Below, piece after piece: positions 8,715 to 17,245 of a DNA stretch of 35,704 nucleotides (position 1 is its first letter; every line of letters begins with the position of its first letter). The notes under the pieces are model-generated. The model did no database searches and was not told where the DNA came from. It saw only the letters and a program-made list of their open reading frames with translations. Made by a program: the position numbers and the translations under genes. Where the stretch lies: contig NZ_CANMIO010000027.1 in assembly GCF_947497935.1 (NCBI RefSeq), forward strand, positions 1-35,704, given 5' to 3'. The stretch comes from an uncultured Shewanella sp. (GTDB lineage: Bacteria > Pseudomonadota > Gammaproteobacteria > Enterobacterales > Shewanellaceae).

Positions 8715-8742
8715 ATATTAGTGCTTTAAAATGATACGTCAA
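8715..8742 (-). promoter_or_regulatory. Sigma70-type promoter of the NSS transporter
   Basis: Reading the minus strand, TTGACG (8742-8737), a 16-bp spacer and TAATAT (8720-8715). A start near 8708 would give a leader of about 35 nt to the ATG at 8672. Confidence 0.7.
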
Positions 8743-9148
8743 CGCCTTAAATTAGCGCTTAAAATTGTTTTGTTGATGCTTTATTTTAATTATTTAATCT
8801 AAAGCGACGTAGTTTGTCGTTTTAGTGATATAAGGCGATACTTGATTGCGTAAGTCTGTTTTTATCTATGACTGCGCGCAATAAAATCATTTGCCGATTA
8901 AAGGAGAAAATGCGACCGAATGCACAGATTATAGTCGCTATGACCAATCAGGGATCTACGAGGGACATCTTGTGCCGCTCGATTGAGGGGCGAAGAAGGC
9001 AAGATTAAGTCAGTGCTAAATCAAAAGGGTTTAAACCCAAGAGCTCAGAGCCAACATAAGGGGGAATTAAGTAAGCGCTAAACATAAAAAATGTAGACCG
9101 AAAGACTGGCCACTTAAGCTGTACCAATCCAAGGAGCCCCGAAGAGGG
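8743..9148. other. Gene-poor gap between the Lrp-type gene and the NSS transporter
   Basis: No convincing gene. It holds a 32-codon ORF (8910-9008, plus strand) with an AAAGGAG motif four bases before its ATG, an imperfect direct repeat (attaagtcagtgctaaatc at 9004-9022, and a similar run from 9066 to 9084), and the perfect 12-bp palindrome gggtttaaaccc near 9027-9038. The first part is AT-rich and probably carries regulatory sequence for the transporter. Confidence 0.5.
8910..9008 (+). CDS. Possible 32-residue small ORF, unrecognised
   Basis: ATG at 8910 preceded by aaaggagaaa, ending TAA at 9006-9008. The peptide begins MRPNAQIIVAMTNQG and ends in an arginine-rich tail (EGRRRQD). It has no membrane segment and no family I recognise. 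The only support is the ribosome-binding-site-like sequence and its position in an otherwise empty gap. The site is slightly too close to the ATG. Chance is a realistic explanation. Confidence 0.15.
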   Translation: MRPNAQIIVAMTNQGSTRDILCRSIEGRRRQD

Positions 9149-9625
9149 TTAAATCGGCAGTGGAATACTGGTTTGGTTTTTAACTTGCTTCAGCACGAAG
9201 CTTGAACGTACGCCCGCGATATGATCGTTGGTGGTGAGCTTATCGAGCAGGAAGACTTTAAAGTGCTTCATGTCTCTAACAAGCACCTTAAGTTGGTAAT
9301 CGGCGTCGCTACCCGTGAGTAGGCAGCACTCTTGCACTTCATCATAGCTGCTTACCTTGTCTTCGAAAGCCTCTAAAATTTCGGTGGAGTGTTTCTCTAA
9401 ACGGACTTGGATATAGGCGGTTAGAGCAAGATCAAAATGGTCGGCGCTCAGCAAAGTGGCGTAGCCAGCAATATAGCCAGCCTCTTCCAGTGACTTCACT
9501 CGTCTCGAACAGGGCGAGGGTGATAAACCGACTTTCTCGGCAAGTTCTTGGTTGGACAATTTTCCATGTTGCTGCATCAATTTAAGGATATGCAGATCAA
9601 TTTTGTCTAATTGCAGTTCAGCCAT
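9149..9625 (-). CDS. Lrp/AsnC family transcriptional regulator
   Basis: 158 residues, usual for the family. The N-terminal AsnC-type helix-turn-helix covers about residues 5-60, opening LDKIDLHILKLMQQHGKLSN with recognition segment VGLSPSPCSRRVKSLEEAGY. The C-terminal RAM/ACT-like domain (about 68-145) would bind an amino acid and assemble the oligomer; its core is ECCLLTGSDADYQLKVLVRD. It is shorter and diverged compared with global Lrp (LRR-type), so this is probably a local regulator. The NSS transporter lies downstream on the same strand across a 476-bp gap with its own promoter, and is a plausible target by analogy with Lrp-controlled amino-acid transporters (inference). Confidence 0.93.
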   Translation of the reverse strand: MAELQLDKIDLHILKLMQQHGKLSNQELAEKVGLSPSPCSRRVKSLEEAGYIAGYATLLSADHFDLALTAYIQVRLEKHSTEILEAFEDKVSSYDEVQECCLLTGSDADYQLKVLVRDMKHFKVFLLDKLTTNDHIAGVRSSFVLKQVKNQTSIPLPI

Positions 9626-9749
9626 GCTTGCTTCTCACCAGAGTTGGGGTTAATCGGTATTATTTTCTTTGCAGGCAGAATACCTTAATTGATATCAAGC
9701 GCAAGCAGCCTATCCTACTGGCCCCTCATAAAGAGGCCTGCTTAATTTA

Positions 9750-10556
9750 TCAATAGGCGGCTTTTAGTTTTGAAGGCAGCAGCAGACTGAGTCTAGGCCA
9801 GAGTGCCTGAGTGGCGTAGATACTGCTAAAGGCGATGCTTCCGCCTATGGCGGTGGAGGCTAAGACATCTTGCGGCCAGTGCATGCCAAGCAGCATACGG
9901 CTAAAGCCCATAGCAATTGCCCAGGATAATAAAACCAACGGCATGGCAAGGTTACCTGCGAGTAATAGATAGTAGCCAACAACGAGAGCTAAGGTGACTG
10001 CAAATAGCGTGTGGCCAGATGGAAAGGCGTAACCGACTTCATGTTGCCAGTGACGCTTAATAGAAGCGCTAAGCTGTAGGTCTGGGCGAGCAACATCAAG
10101 TTGCTGAATAGCCATTCCTATAATCTCTCTTTTCTCTGCTTTGCCATGTTGATAAAAATCTTGAGTGTTAAGCAAGTACTCTTGCTCTAACAGAGTTGCA
10201 TTGGGGCGAGGCTCAGCAAAGTAGGGTTTCAAAAAGTGATTAAGGCTTAATGTGGCCGCCATACTAATGGAAACGGCTAAGACTAGCTTTAGGAAATGTG
10301 CTTTGCTCATGCAGCGATAGCACGTCGTGAGAATAAGTAAGCCAGTGATGATGCCATAAGGTGCAGTGCCGGTGCTGGTTAGCCAATAAAGGGCTTCAGA
10401 CAGCCAAGTGTTTAAGGCGATACAGGGGAATAAACTACTGGCGGTTAGGTAGATAGCTGCTGGGATCATTAATAGCACTGACCATGCAGCCAGCATGAGC
10501 TTATTGGTATGTTGAGGCAAAAATTGATTGTGCTTGTCTGGATTTAAATTATTCAA
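9750..10556 (-). CDS. pgpB: PAP2 superfamily membrane phosphatase, PgpB-like
   Basis: Integral-membrane lipid phosphatase, 268 residues. All three PAP2 motifs are present: KPYFAEPRP (KxxxxxxRP), PSGHT, and SRMLLGMHWPQD (SRxxxxxHxxxD). A long periplasmic loop between motifs 1 and 2 ends RHWQHEVGYAFPSGHT, much like E. coli PgpB, which dephosphorylates phosphatidylglycerophosphate and undecaprenyl pyrophosphate. There are six predicted membrane segments. The start is a TTG with a GAGG motif five bases upstream; no in-frame ATG was found in the codons checked upstream of it. It is a monocistronic unit, divergent from the DUF417 gene. Confidence 0.88.
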   Translation of the reverse strand: MNNLNPDKHNQFLPQHTNKLMLAAWSVLLMIPAAIYLTASSLFPCIALNTWLSEALYWLTSTGTAPYGIITGLLILTTCYRCMSKAHFLKLVLAVSISMAATLSLNHFLKPYFAEPRPNATLLEQEYLLNTQDFYQHGKAEKREIIGMAIQQLDVARPDLQLSASIKRHWQHEVGYAFPSGHTLFAVTLALVVGYYLLLAGNLAMPLVLLSWAIAMGFSRMLLGMHWPQDVLASTAIGGSIAFSSIYATQALWPRLSLLLPSKLKAAY

Positions 10557-10757
10557 AAATGCCTCAGTACGTAATTTACAAAGCCCTGAAAGTTGGCCGT
10601 TATTAAAAAAACTAACGATTAAACAAGGCTATCTATTTAACAAGACTAGCGCTCTAACAAGATTAACTGTCGAAGTAGCGACATTCTAGCCCCTACGGAT
10701 GAAGCGTAAATTAATCTTATTTAATGGAATACTTAATTGGATGAAAGGCATTACTGA

Positions 10758-10778
10758 TTTTGCAGGTCTACTGCAAAA
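10758..10778. promoter_or_regulatory. Palindrome abutting the ribosome site of the DUF417 gene
   Basis: ttttgcag (10758-10765) and ctgcaaaa (10771-10778) are perfect inverted arms around gtcta. The GGAG ribosome site starts four bases later (10783) and the ATG is at 10793. It could be an operator close to the start or an RNA hairpin affecting initiation. Confidence 0.45.
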
Positions 10779-10792
10779 AATTGGAGCCTAAC

Positions 10793-11653
10793 ATGTCAAA
10801 TATACTAAAACACTTGTCCCTTGCTCGCGGCGTTGTGAGCGCACGGATCTTATTAGCGAGCTTTTTATTGCTGACGGCAATGCCTAGATTTACTGCAAAT
10901 GATTCAAGCTATTTCACTAAGCAATTAATGGCGGTTGGCTTGCCTGACCTACCTTGGCTTAGCGCTGCAATTGGTGTTGTGCAGTTACTGACGGTGCTCG
11001 CGCTGTTTAAGCCGCAAAATGGCTGGGCGCAGTTAATGATTTACTTTTACGCTGGACTCGCCGTTGTGCCGTTATTAATGCTGTTTACTCACCCTGTATG
11101 GATCGAAAGTTTGGGCGGCTTTCCGGCAATTGGTGCGGGGCAAGGTCTTATTAAGTATTTAGGAATTTCGGCCTTAGCGATATTTATAGCTTCTTATTAT
11201 GATGGTAAACAAGCGCTCAATACTGTGGCAGAAAAATTGATGTTAGCTGGGATCGTGCTAGTGATGGCATGGATTGGCGGCATGAAGTTTACCCAGTATG
11301 AAGCCGACGGCATTGAAGGTTTAATGCGGACTAGCCCGCTGTTTAGTTGGATATACGATTTCTTTAGCGTATTGCACGGCTCGTATTTTATTGGTGTGAT
11401 AGAGCTGATTGCTGTGGTTGGTATTGCGTTAGTGTCATGGTCAAATAAAGCCTATGGCTTAGGCCTTGCCGTTGCTGCGTTAACCTTTGCTGCAACGCAA
11501 ACGTTTCTAATCACCTTACCCGCTTATGAAACCAGTTCAACAGTGCCTATGCTCACAGGCAGTGGTCAGTTTATTGTGAAAGATTTAGCCTTATTGGCTT
11601 GTAGTATTTTACTATTTGCCAAGATGCTAGAGAAAAGCAAGCGAGCCTTATAA
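10793..11653 (+). CDS. DoxX-like/DUF417 (YkgB/RclC-type) membrane protein
   Basis: 286 residues with about eight hydrophobic segments. The second half (about residues 145-280) has the DUF417 signature WIGGMKFTQYEADGIEGLM followed by SPLFSWIYDFF, as in E. coli YkgB/RclC, an inner-membrane protein of the reactive-chlorine response. The first half resembles a four-helix DoxX-type domain (ARILLASFLLLTAMPRF, GVVQLLTVLALF). Single-domain DUF417 proteins are near 200 residues, so this is a longer two-part version. I start at the ATG at 10793, which has GGAG six bases upstream, rather than at an in-frame codon at 10760 that lies inside the upstream palindrome. The substrate or function is unknown. 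Confidence 0.85.
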   Translation: MSNILKHLSLARGVVSARILLASFLLLTAMPRFTANDSSYFTKQLMAVGLPDLPWLSAAIGVVQLLTVLALFKPQNGWAQLMIYFYAGLAVVPLLMLFTHPVWIESLGGFPAIGAGQGLIKYLGISALAIFIASYYDGKQALNTVAEKLMLAGIVLVMAWIGGMKFTQYEADGIEGLMRTSPLFSWIYDFFSVLHGSYFIGVIELIAVVGIALVSWSNKAYGLGLAVAALTFAATQTFLITLPAYETSSTVPMLTGSGQFIVKDLALLACSILLFAKMLEKSKRAL

Positions 11654-11672
11654 ATCGCTGTATGCGAGAAAC

Positions 11673-11704
11673 AAAAAGAGCATCATTAATGATGCTCTTT
11701 TTTT
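11673..11704. terminator. Bidirectional terminator between the DUF417 gene and ubiK
   Basis: A 13-bp perfect stem (aaagagcatcatt / aatgatgctcttt) is flanked by A-rich sequence on the left and a T-run on the right, so it can serve both convergent genes. Confidence 0.92.
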
Positions 11705-11719
11705 GTGCTGGATACAAAC

Positions 11720-11974
11720 TTACTCTGCAGAGTTAAGCTTAGCTTCAAGGGCGTCGACTTGTGCTTGTAATGCTTCTAGCTTCTCGCGAGTCTTGATTAG
11801 AACGTGCTGCTGCACCTCAAACTCTTCACGAGATACTACATCTAACTTTTGCAGTTGGTTTTGTAAAACCTGCTTGCTACGTTCTTCAAATTCGCCCGCA
11901 AATTGCTTTAATCCACTAGGAAGGTTTTCGCTTAACTGCTTAGCGACTTCTTCAATTTTCTTTGGGTTAATCAT
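11720..11974 (-). CDS. ubiK: Ubiquinone biosynthesis accessory factor UbiK (YqiC)
   Basis: 84 residues, closely resembling E. coli UbiK/YqiC: MINPKKIEEVAKQLSE at the start and the highly conserved core LDVVSREEFEVQ followed by VLIKTREKLEAL. UbiK works with UbiJ in the soluble complex that assembles ubiquinone. The C-terminal half is a heptad-rich coiled coil (LEALQAQVDALEAKL), consistent with the trimeric coiled coil of this family. It is monocistronic here, with its own terminator. Confidence 0.94.
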   Translation of the reverse strand: MINPKKIEEVAKQLSENLPSGLKQFAGEFEERSKQVLQNQLQKLDVVSREEFEVQQHVLIKTREKLEALQAQVDALEAKLNSAE

Positions 11975-12101
11975 TGTCTATATCCGCTTAAGTACATAGT
12001 GCCTGTTATTCTTTGATTGTACCTGAGCTCAGTTATATTGCCAAAATAATCACCACAGTCTGCAATAAGAAGATTGCGTTATGTGAACGTGATTGGGTAA
12101 T

Positions 12102-12131
12102 AAAAAAGCCTGCTATCGCAGCAGGCTTTTA
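12102..12131 (-). terminator. Terminator of the RND efflux operon
   Basis: An 11-bp stem (aaaagcctgct 12104-12114, agcaggctttt 12120-12130) with a 5-nt loop; on the minus strand it ends in a run of T. It lies 55 bases past the RND stop codon. Confidence 0.9.
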
Positions 12132-12185
12132 GGCTTAGCTTCACTCGTTTAGGTTTAGTTGCTTAGGCTATATAACAGCTAGAGC

Positions 12186-15100
12186 TTAAGCATTAACCTC
12201 TTCAGCGGTATTGAGCGCTTCATCGAATACCGGAAGTGGCTCGTGTTTCTCTGCTAGGTAGGTGTAGATCACTGGTAATACAAACAGGGTAAACACGGTA
12301 CCGATAGCAAGACCCGATACAATCACTAGGCCGATATTAAAGCGAGCAACAGCACCGGCTCCTGAGGCAAAGAGCAGTGGGATCAAGCCTGCGATCATCG
12401 CCGCCGTTGTCATTAGAATTGGACGCAAACGTATGGTTGCCGCATGCTTAATGGCATCGACTTTACTGAGAGCATTATGCAACTGCTCCTCCTTTGCCAC
12501 CTCACACATCAAGATACCGTGCTTAGTGATAAGGCCCACCAAGGTAATCAAGCCGACCTGAGTGTAGATGTTCATCGACGACAAGCCAAATACATGAGTC
12601 CAACCTAAGGCCACTAAGGCACCACTAATCGCCAGAGGCACTGATACTAAGATAACCAAAGGATCTTTAAGGCTCTCAAATTGACTTGCCAAGACTAAGA
12701 AGATGATAGCCAGTGCTAAACCAAAGGTGGCATAAAGTGCTGAACCCTCGGTGACGTATTGACGTGCTTCACCTAGGAAGTCATAGCTATAACCTTTAGG
12801 GAGTTCGTTATCACCGATATTCTTTAGGAAGGCAATCGCATCACCAATTGCCACGCCAGGCGCTGCAACACCACCAACGGTAATTGCGTTCATCTGATTA
12901 AAGTGTGGCAGTGAACGTGGCTCTGATACCATTTCTATATCCACTAAACTTGCTAGTGGCACTGAACGTCCATCGGCCGCAGTTAAGTAGTAGCCTGCGA
13001 GTGCCTCTGGGTTGGCGCGGAGCTTACGTTCAACTTGAGGGATCACCTCATAAGAGCGCCCATCCAAGTTAATACGGTTAACATAGCCATCACTCATCAT
13101 GGTGGTTAGGGTTAAACCTATATCTTGCATGGTGATGCCATAGGCACCCGCCACATCACGTTTGATATGGATTTTCATCGACCCCGAATCAAACTTTAAG
13201 TTGACCTCAGAGTATACGAAGAGTGGACTTTTTTGCACTTTTTCGAGTACGCCTGAACCGATTTGGAATAAGCTTTCGAAAGAGGTTGAGCTGGTGATCA
13301 CGAACTGAATTGGTAGGCCACTAGATGCACCTGGCAGTTCAGGCATCTGGAAGGTGGTCACCGCCATTCCGGGAACATTTTTAACCTCTTTACCAAAGAA
13401 TTCCTGCATCTGCTTCTGGCTCTTATCACGCTCACTCCAAGGCACAAGCGGTGCGATACCAAAGGCTTGGTTAGCATTTGGCACGCCTACGAAAGCAAGT
13501 GATGCCGCAGATTCTGGCTGAGCGCTAATCATATCGGTGACGATTTTCATATTTGCTTGGATGTAATCCAAGTTAGCGCTCGATGGTGCGGTGCCCATCA
13601 TCATCACTACGCTTTTATCTTCACTGGGAGCCAGTTCTGATGGAATGAAGTTAAACATTACTGGCAGAGAGGCAAATACGATAATAGCAAAAGCGATAAC
13701 CACAGGTCGCTTATCCAGTACGGCGGTAAGCATGCGATTGTAGCGGCTGGTTAAGCCTTCTAAGAAGTTCTCTACACCACGCTCAAAGCGGTTGGGCTCT
13801 GCGTGTGCCTTAAGGATTTTAGAGCACATCATTGGTGATAGAGTCAGTGCCACGATACCTGATATAAAGACGGCGCCCGCCAGCGTTAACGCAAACTCTT
13901 TAAACAGCGAACCAGTCACACCACCCATTAAGGCGATAGGGGCGTAAACCGCTGCTAAAGTAATGGTCATAGAGATAACTGGAACGGCAATTTCTCTAGT
14001 ACCGATAATCGCCGCCCTAAATGGCGTTTCACCTAGCTTGATATGTCTGTCGACATTTTCCACCACCACGATGGCATCATCCACCACCAGACCGATGGCT
14101 AGCACCATGGCTAGCAGTGTCATCAAGTTAAGAGTGAAGCCAAACATCTGCATGATAATCGCTACACCAATTAAGGACAGCGGGATGGTGACAATTGGAA
14201 TAATAACCGCTCTAAATGAGCCTAAGAACAGGGTGATCACTACGATTACAATCAATGCAGCTTCACCAATTGTCTTAATCACCTCATCAATGGATTCATC
14301 AATCGCCAGTGATGAGTCATATAGAATACGTGCCTTAATCGAGATCGGTAGGTTACGTGTGATTTGAGGCATCATGGCGCGGGCATCGGCTGCCACGATT
14401 AACGGATTGGCAGTTGGGGTAACGTCAAGACCGACTACAACCGCTTCTTGGCCATCGGCTAAAGCGCGATAGACATCGTGGCTCTTATCTAAATTAACAT
14501 CGGCAATATCCCCTAAGCGGATCACCATGCCATCTTTGCTACCAATAACGAGTTTCTTTAGTTCTGCAACGGTGGCAACCTGGGTGTCAGCCGTGCCGTT
14601 GATTAAGGTGAAGGTATTATTGGTTTGACCTACTGCAGACTGATAGTTGTTGGCCTGCAAGACGTTCATGACATCGGTCGATGATAGGTTAAATGCCCCC
14701 ATACGAGCAGGATCTAGCCATATACGCATGGCGTATTTGATACCACCGTATAGGTTCACCTTGGCGACACCATTGATAGTAAATAGCTCTGGCTTAACCA
14801 CACGTTCTAGATAATCGGTGATCTGACTTGAGTTAATTTGATCACTATAGAAAGAGATATAGAGGGCTGAGGTTTGTGAGCCAGTAGACATCTCAACAGT
14901 AGGATCTTCAGCCTCTTTAGGTAACTGAGAGCGTACCGAGTTTACCTTAGCTAAGATATCGGCTAAGGCACCGTTGGGGTCGGTGTTGAGCTTCATATAA
15001 ACAGTGATTTTAGAGCTACCTAAAAAGCTGTCTGATGTCATAAAGTCAACGTTGTCAGCCTGGGCTAACGCTTGTTCCAGGGGTTGAGTAATAAAACCCT

Positions 15101-15278
15101 GGATCAAATTAGAGTCGGCGCCGTAGTAACTGGTGGTAACTGTCACTACGGTGTTGGTCATCTCCGGATATTCTCGTACCTGCATGCTTTTAAGCGCATA
15201 GAAGCCAAGCAGTAATATCAGAAAACTGATGGAGGCCGCGAGTACCGGCCTGCGTATAAATATATCAGTGAAGCGCAT
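12186..15278 (-). CDS. RND efflux pump permease, HAE1 (AcrB/MexB) family
   Basis: Inner-membrane proton-driven drug exporter subunit, 1030 residues. It opens MRFTDIFIRRPVLA, has 12 expected membrane segments and two large periplasmic loops. D400-D401 in GLVVDDAIVVVEN correspond to the AcrB proton-relay aspartates D407-D408. The C-terminal half repeats the fold, with LILVASQFESLKDPL-like helices and ending SGLAIGTVFTLFVLPVIYTY. I use the ATG at 15278, eight bases after GAGG; a TTG two codons earlier is too close to that site. The gene starts 15 bases after the membrane fusion protein stop. No outer-membrane channel gene is in the operon, so it probably borrows a TolC. Substrates are unknown. 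Confidence 0.95.
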   Translation of the reverse strand: MRFTDIFIRRPVLAASISFLILLLGFYALKSMQVREYPEMTNTVVTVTTSYYGADSNLIQGFITQPLEQALAQADNVDFMTSDSFLGSSKITVYMKLNTDPNGALADILAKVNSVRSQLPKEAEDPTVEMSTGSQTSALYISFYSDQINSSQITDYLERVVKPELFTINGVAKVNLYGGIKYAMRIWLDPARMGAFNLSSTDVMNVLQANNYQSAVGQTNNTFTLINGTADTQVATVAELKKLVIGSKDGMVIRLGDIADVNLDKSHDVYRALADGQEAVVVGLDVTPTANPLIVAADARAMMPQITRNLPISIKARILYDSSLAIDESIDEVIKTIGEAALIVIVVITLFLGSFRAVIIPIVTIPLSLIGVAIIMQMFGFTLNLMTLLAMVLAIGLVVDDAIVVVENVDRHIKLGETPFRAAIIGTREIAVPVISMTITLAAVYAPIALMGGVTGSLFKEFALTLAGAVFISGIVALTLSPMMCSKILKAHAEPNRFERGVENFLEGLTSRYNRMLTAVLDKRPVVIAFAIIVFASLPVMFNFIPSELAPSEDKSVVMMMGTAPSSANLDYIQANMKIVTDMISAQPESAASLAFVGVPNANQAFGIAPLVPWSERDKSQKQMQEFFGKEVKNVPGMAVTTFQMPELPGASSGLPIQFVITSSTSFESLFQIGSGVLEKVQKSPLFVYSEVNLKFDSGSMKIHIKRDVAGAYGITMQDIGLTLTTMMSDGYVNRINLDGRSYEVIPQVERKLRANPEALAGYYLTAADGRSVPLASLVDIEMVSEPRSLPHFNQMNAITVGGVAAPGVAIGDAIAFLKNIGDNELPKGYSYDFLGEARQYVTEGSALYATFGLALAIIFLVLASQFESLKDPLVILVSVPLAISGALVALGWTHVFGLSSMNIYTQVGLITLVGLITKHGILMCEVAKEEQLHNALSKVDAIKHAATIRLRPILMTTAAMIAGLIPLLFASGAGAVARFNIGLVIVSGLAIGTVFTLFVLPVIYTYLAEKHEPLPVFDEALNTAEEVNA

Positions 15279-15293
15279 CGCCAAATCCTCCGC

Positions 15294-16412
15294 TTACAAC
15301 TGTGGCAATGTGGCTGGAGGGGTAAGTGCATCATCCTCAGTCACTTTGACTTTTGTGTTGTTACTTAAGCGTACTTGACCCGAGGTGACAACGGTATCGC
15401 CAGCCTTCACGCCACCGACTATGAGTGCATTTATATCATCGCGCTCAAGGACTTTTACATTCACCTGCTTAACACGCTTTACTTGCTCGCCATCTTCGTT
15501 CTTCTCTTCAATCACATAGACAGAATCGCCGTAGAGCGTAAAGCTAATCGCAGTTTGTGGTATCACTACCTGCTGGGTTAACTCCGGCAGCATGATATCG
15601 ACCTTAGCAAACATTCCGCTGCGTAGTTTTCCGTGAGAATTTGGGATCTGCGCTTGCACCTGAATCAAACCACTTTGATAGAAAACAGCGGGTTCAATTG
15701 CCGCAATAGTCCCTTCAAATGGCTCGGTTGGGTAGGCGTCGACATAGACATGTACGACTTGGCCTGTCTCTATTCGAGGAAGCTGGGTTTGTGGAATGGT
15801 AAAGCGGATCTTCATGGTGCTGATATCTTCAAGGCGGACGATATCCGTACCGGTTTGCAGGTACTCACCTAAGTTGACGTTACGAATACCGACTAGGCCT
15901 GTAAAAGGCGCTCTTATCTCACGGCGGCCTATGGTAGCACTCAAGCTTTCGATATCAGCCATTAACGCTAAGTACTTAGACTGGCTATTATCGAGATCTT
16001 GCTTAGAGATGGAGTTTTGCTTGTAGAGTTTACTTAGGCGCTTATAGTCCGCTTCGGCTGCGGGTAGCTGCACTTGCTTACTCTTAAGGTTGGCTTTCTC
16101 TACTTTGGAGTCTAGTTCTACAAGCATTTGACCCGTTTGAACCTCACTGCCGTTTTCAAAGCGAATTGCAGAAACTACACCGGATAACTCATTTGCAATG
16201 GTGACACCTTGATTAGGCTCAACAAATCCAATCGCGTTAATCGTTGGCTGCCATTTGCCCTCTTTTATATCGATAGCCGTGACCGGAGCCACCGCTTCAG
16301 GCATGTTAGCAATTGCATCGGCAATTTTTCCTTTAATAAAAAGATTGAAGCCAATGACTGAGCCAAAGGCCAGTACTGCAATGATGATCATCACCAGGGT
16401 CCATTTTTTCAT
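15294..16412 (-). CDS. RND periplasmic adaptor (membrane fusion protein)
   Basis: 372 residues. An N-terminal membrane anchor or signal segment (about 4-26) is followed by half a lipoyl domain (GVTIANELSGVVSAIRFENG), a coiled-coil hairpin (about 105-160), the second lipoyl half (REIRAPFTGLVGIRNVNLGE), a beta-barrel domain and a membrane-proximal domain. This is the AcrA/MexA architecture; there is no lipobox cysteine, so it is anchored by the N-terminal helix rather than lipid. It bridges the RND permease encoded 15 bases downstream and an outer-membrane TolC. It starts 15 bases after the TetR-family stop, so the three genes form one operon. Confidence 0.95.
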   Translation of the reverse strand: MKKWTLVMIIIAVLAFGSVIGFNLFIKGKIADAIANMPEAVAPVTAIDIKEGKWQPTINAIGFVEPNQGVTIANELSGVVSAIRFENGSEVQTGQMLVELDSKVEKANLKSKQVQLPAAEADYKRLSKLYKQNSISKQDLDNSQSKYLALMADIESLSATIGRREIRAPFTGLVGIRNVNLGEYLQTGTDIVRLEDISTMKIRFTIPQTQLPRIETGQVVHVYVDAYPTEPFEGTIAAIEPAVFYQSGLIQVQAQIPNSHGKLRSGMFAKVDIMLPELTQQVVIPQTAISFTLYGDSVYVIEEKNEDGEQVKRVKQVNVKVLERDDINALIVGGVKAGDTVVTSGQVRLSNNTKVKVTEDDALTPPATLPQL

Positions 16413-16427
16413 GTCCTGATAACTCCT

Positions 16428-17006
16428 TTAGTTTGTCGGTGTAGTTGGGATTAGAATGGCTTGCCAGCAAAGATCGCAGGCAAGTGTGATATCTTTTTCG
16501 TCGTATTCAATTAGGCCGCGCCTAATGGATCGCGCCAGTGCCATAGAGGGCTCCATCGCGATAGCGTATAGGAATCTAGGGTTTAAAGGCTGGATCAGCC
16601 CTTGCTTCACACCCTCTTCAAAGAGTTGTTGTAATGGAGCAAATAGCTGCATTTCTAACTTGCGGATCTCATCGGTATTACTTTCCGGTAAGTGCGCGTA
16701 TTGCTCATAGCTTAAATTGGTTGGCGTTCGCTGTTTGCCGTAGTTATGCATTTTCATCCAAATCCGTTTAAATCTCTGCTCGAGCGTGCCTATGTCATGG
16801 TCGGCCAAGATGGCGCCAGCAACTTGCGACAAGACGTCTTTTCTGAGCTCTAAGATGAGCTCATTCTTATCTTTGAAATAGCGATAAATGGTACCAGCGG
16901 CGACACCTGCCTCTGTTGCAACTTGTTGCATAGACAGGCCCTGTATTCCGCCTGTTGCGATAATTTTTTCAGCGGCACGAAGAATAAGATCGTATTTGTT
17001 GTGCAT
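16428..17006 (-). CDS. TetR/AcrR family repressor of the efflux operon
   Basis: 192 residues from the ATG at 17006. The N-terminal helix-turn-helix is typical (LILRAAEKIIATGGIQGLSM, then VATEAGVAAGTIYRYFKDKNEL), and the C-terminal domain is a variable ligand-binding bundle. A reading frame extends 21 codons further, to a TTG, but that extension would run through the palindromic operator at 17021-17038, so I prefer the inner ATG even though its ribosome site is weak. It is first in a three-gene operon with the adaptor and RND pump. Autorepression relieved by pump substrates is the expected mode by family analogy. Confidence 0.92.
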   Translation of the reverse strand: MHNKYDLILRAAEKIIATGGIQGLSMQQVATEAGVAAGTIYRYFKDKNELILELRKDVLSQVAGAILADHDIGTLEQRFKRIWMKMHNYGKQRTPTNLSYEQYAHLPESNTDEIRKLEMQLFAPLQQLFEEGVKQGLIQPLNPRFLYAIAMEPSMALARSIRRGLIEYDEKDITLACDLCWQAILIPTTPTN

Positions 17007-17020
17007 AATAGCATCTAAAG

Positions 17021-17038
17021 TGAATGAACGTTCATTCA
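17021..17038. promoter_or_regulatory. TetR-type operator, perfect 18-bp palindrome
   Basis: tgaatgaacgttcattca is a perfect palindrome 15 bp before the TetR ATG. TGAACGTTCA-type cores are common operators of TetR/AcrR repressors. It is well placed to block transcription of the whole efflux operon; whether it also affects the divergent rep gene (208 bp away) is unclear. Confidence 0.8.
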
Positions 17039-17245
17039 TTAGTTTAATGTTCGACCAAGCTATTGGCAATAGAACAATGGTAAAACTTCGCCACTTTACA
17101 AATAAGCTAATGAGTTAGTTATTGATAAATATAGTCGGTAATTGGCAAGGAGGAGATATTGTCGATAACTTTTCCGCTTGCTAGAGCCTTTCTGCTATCA
17201 TTCCTTTTTTAATGCCTTCCTTAATACCTTGGTTATAACGTATCC

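Noticed and set aside
13963..14367. 134-codon plus-strand ORF opposite the RND pump gene
   Set aside because: Its Ile/Thr/Ser-rich sequence is the complement of membrane-segment codons in the conserved RND gene.
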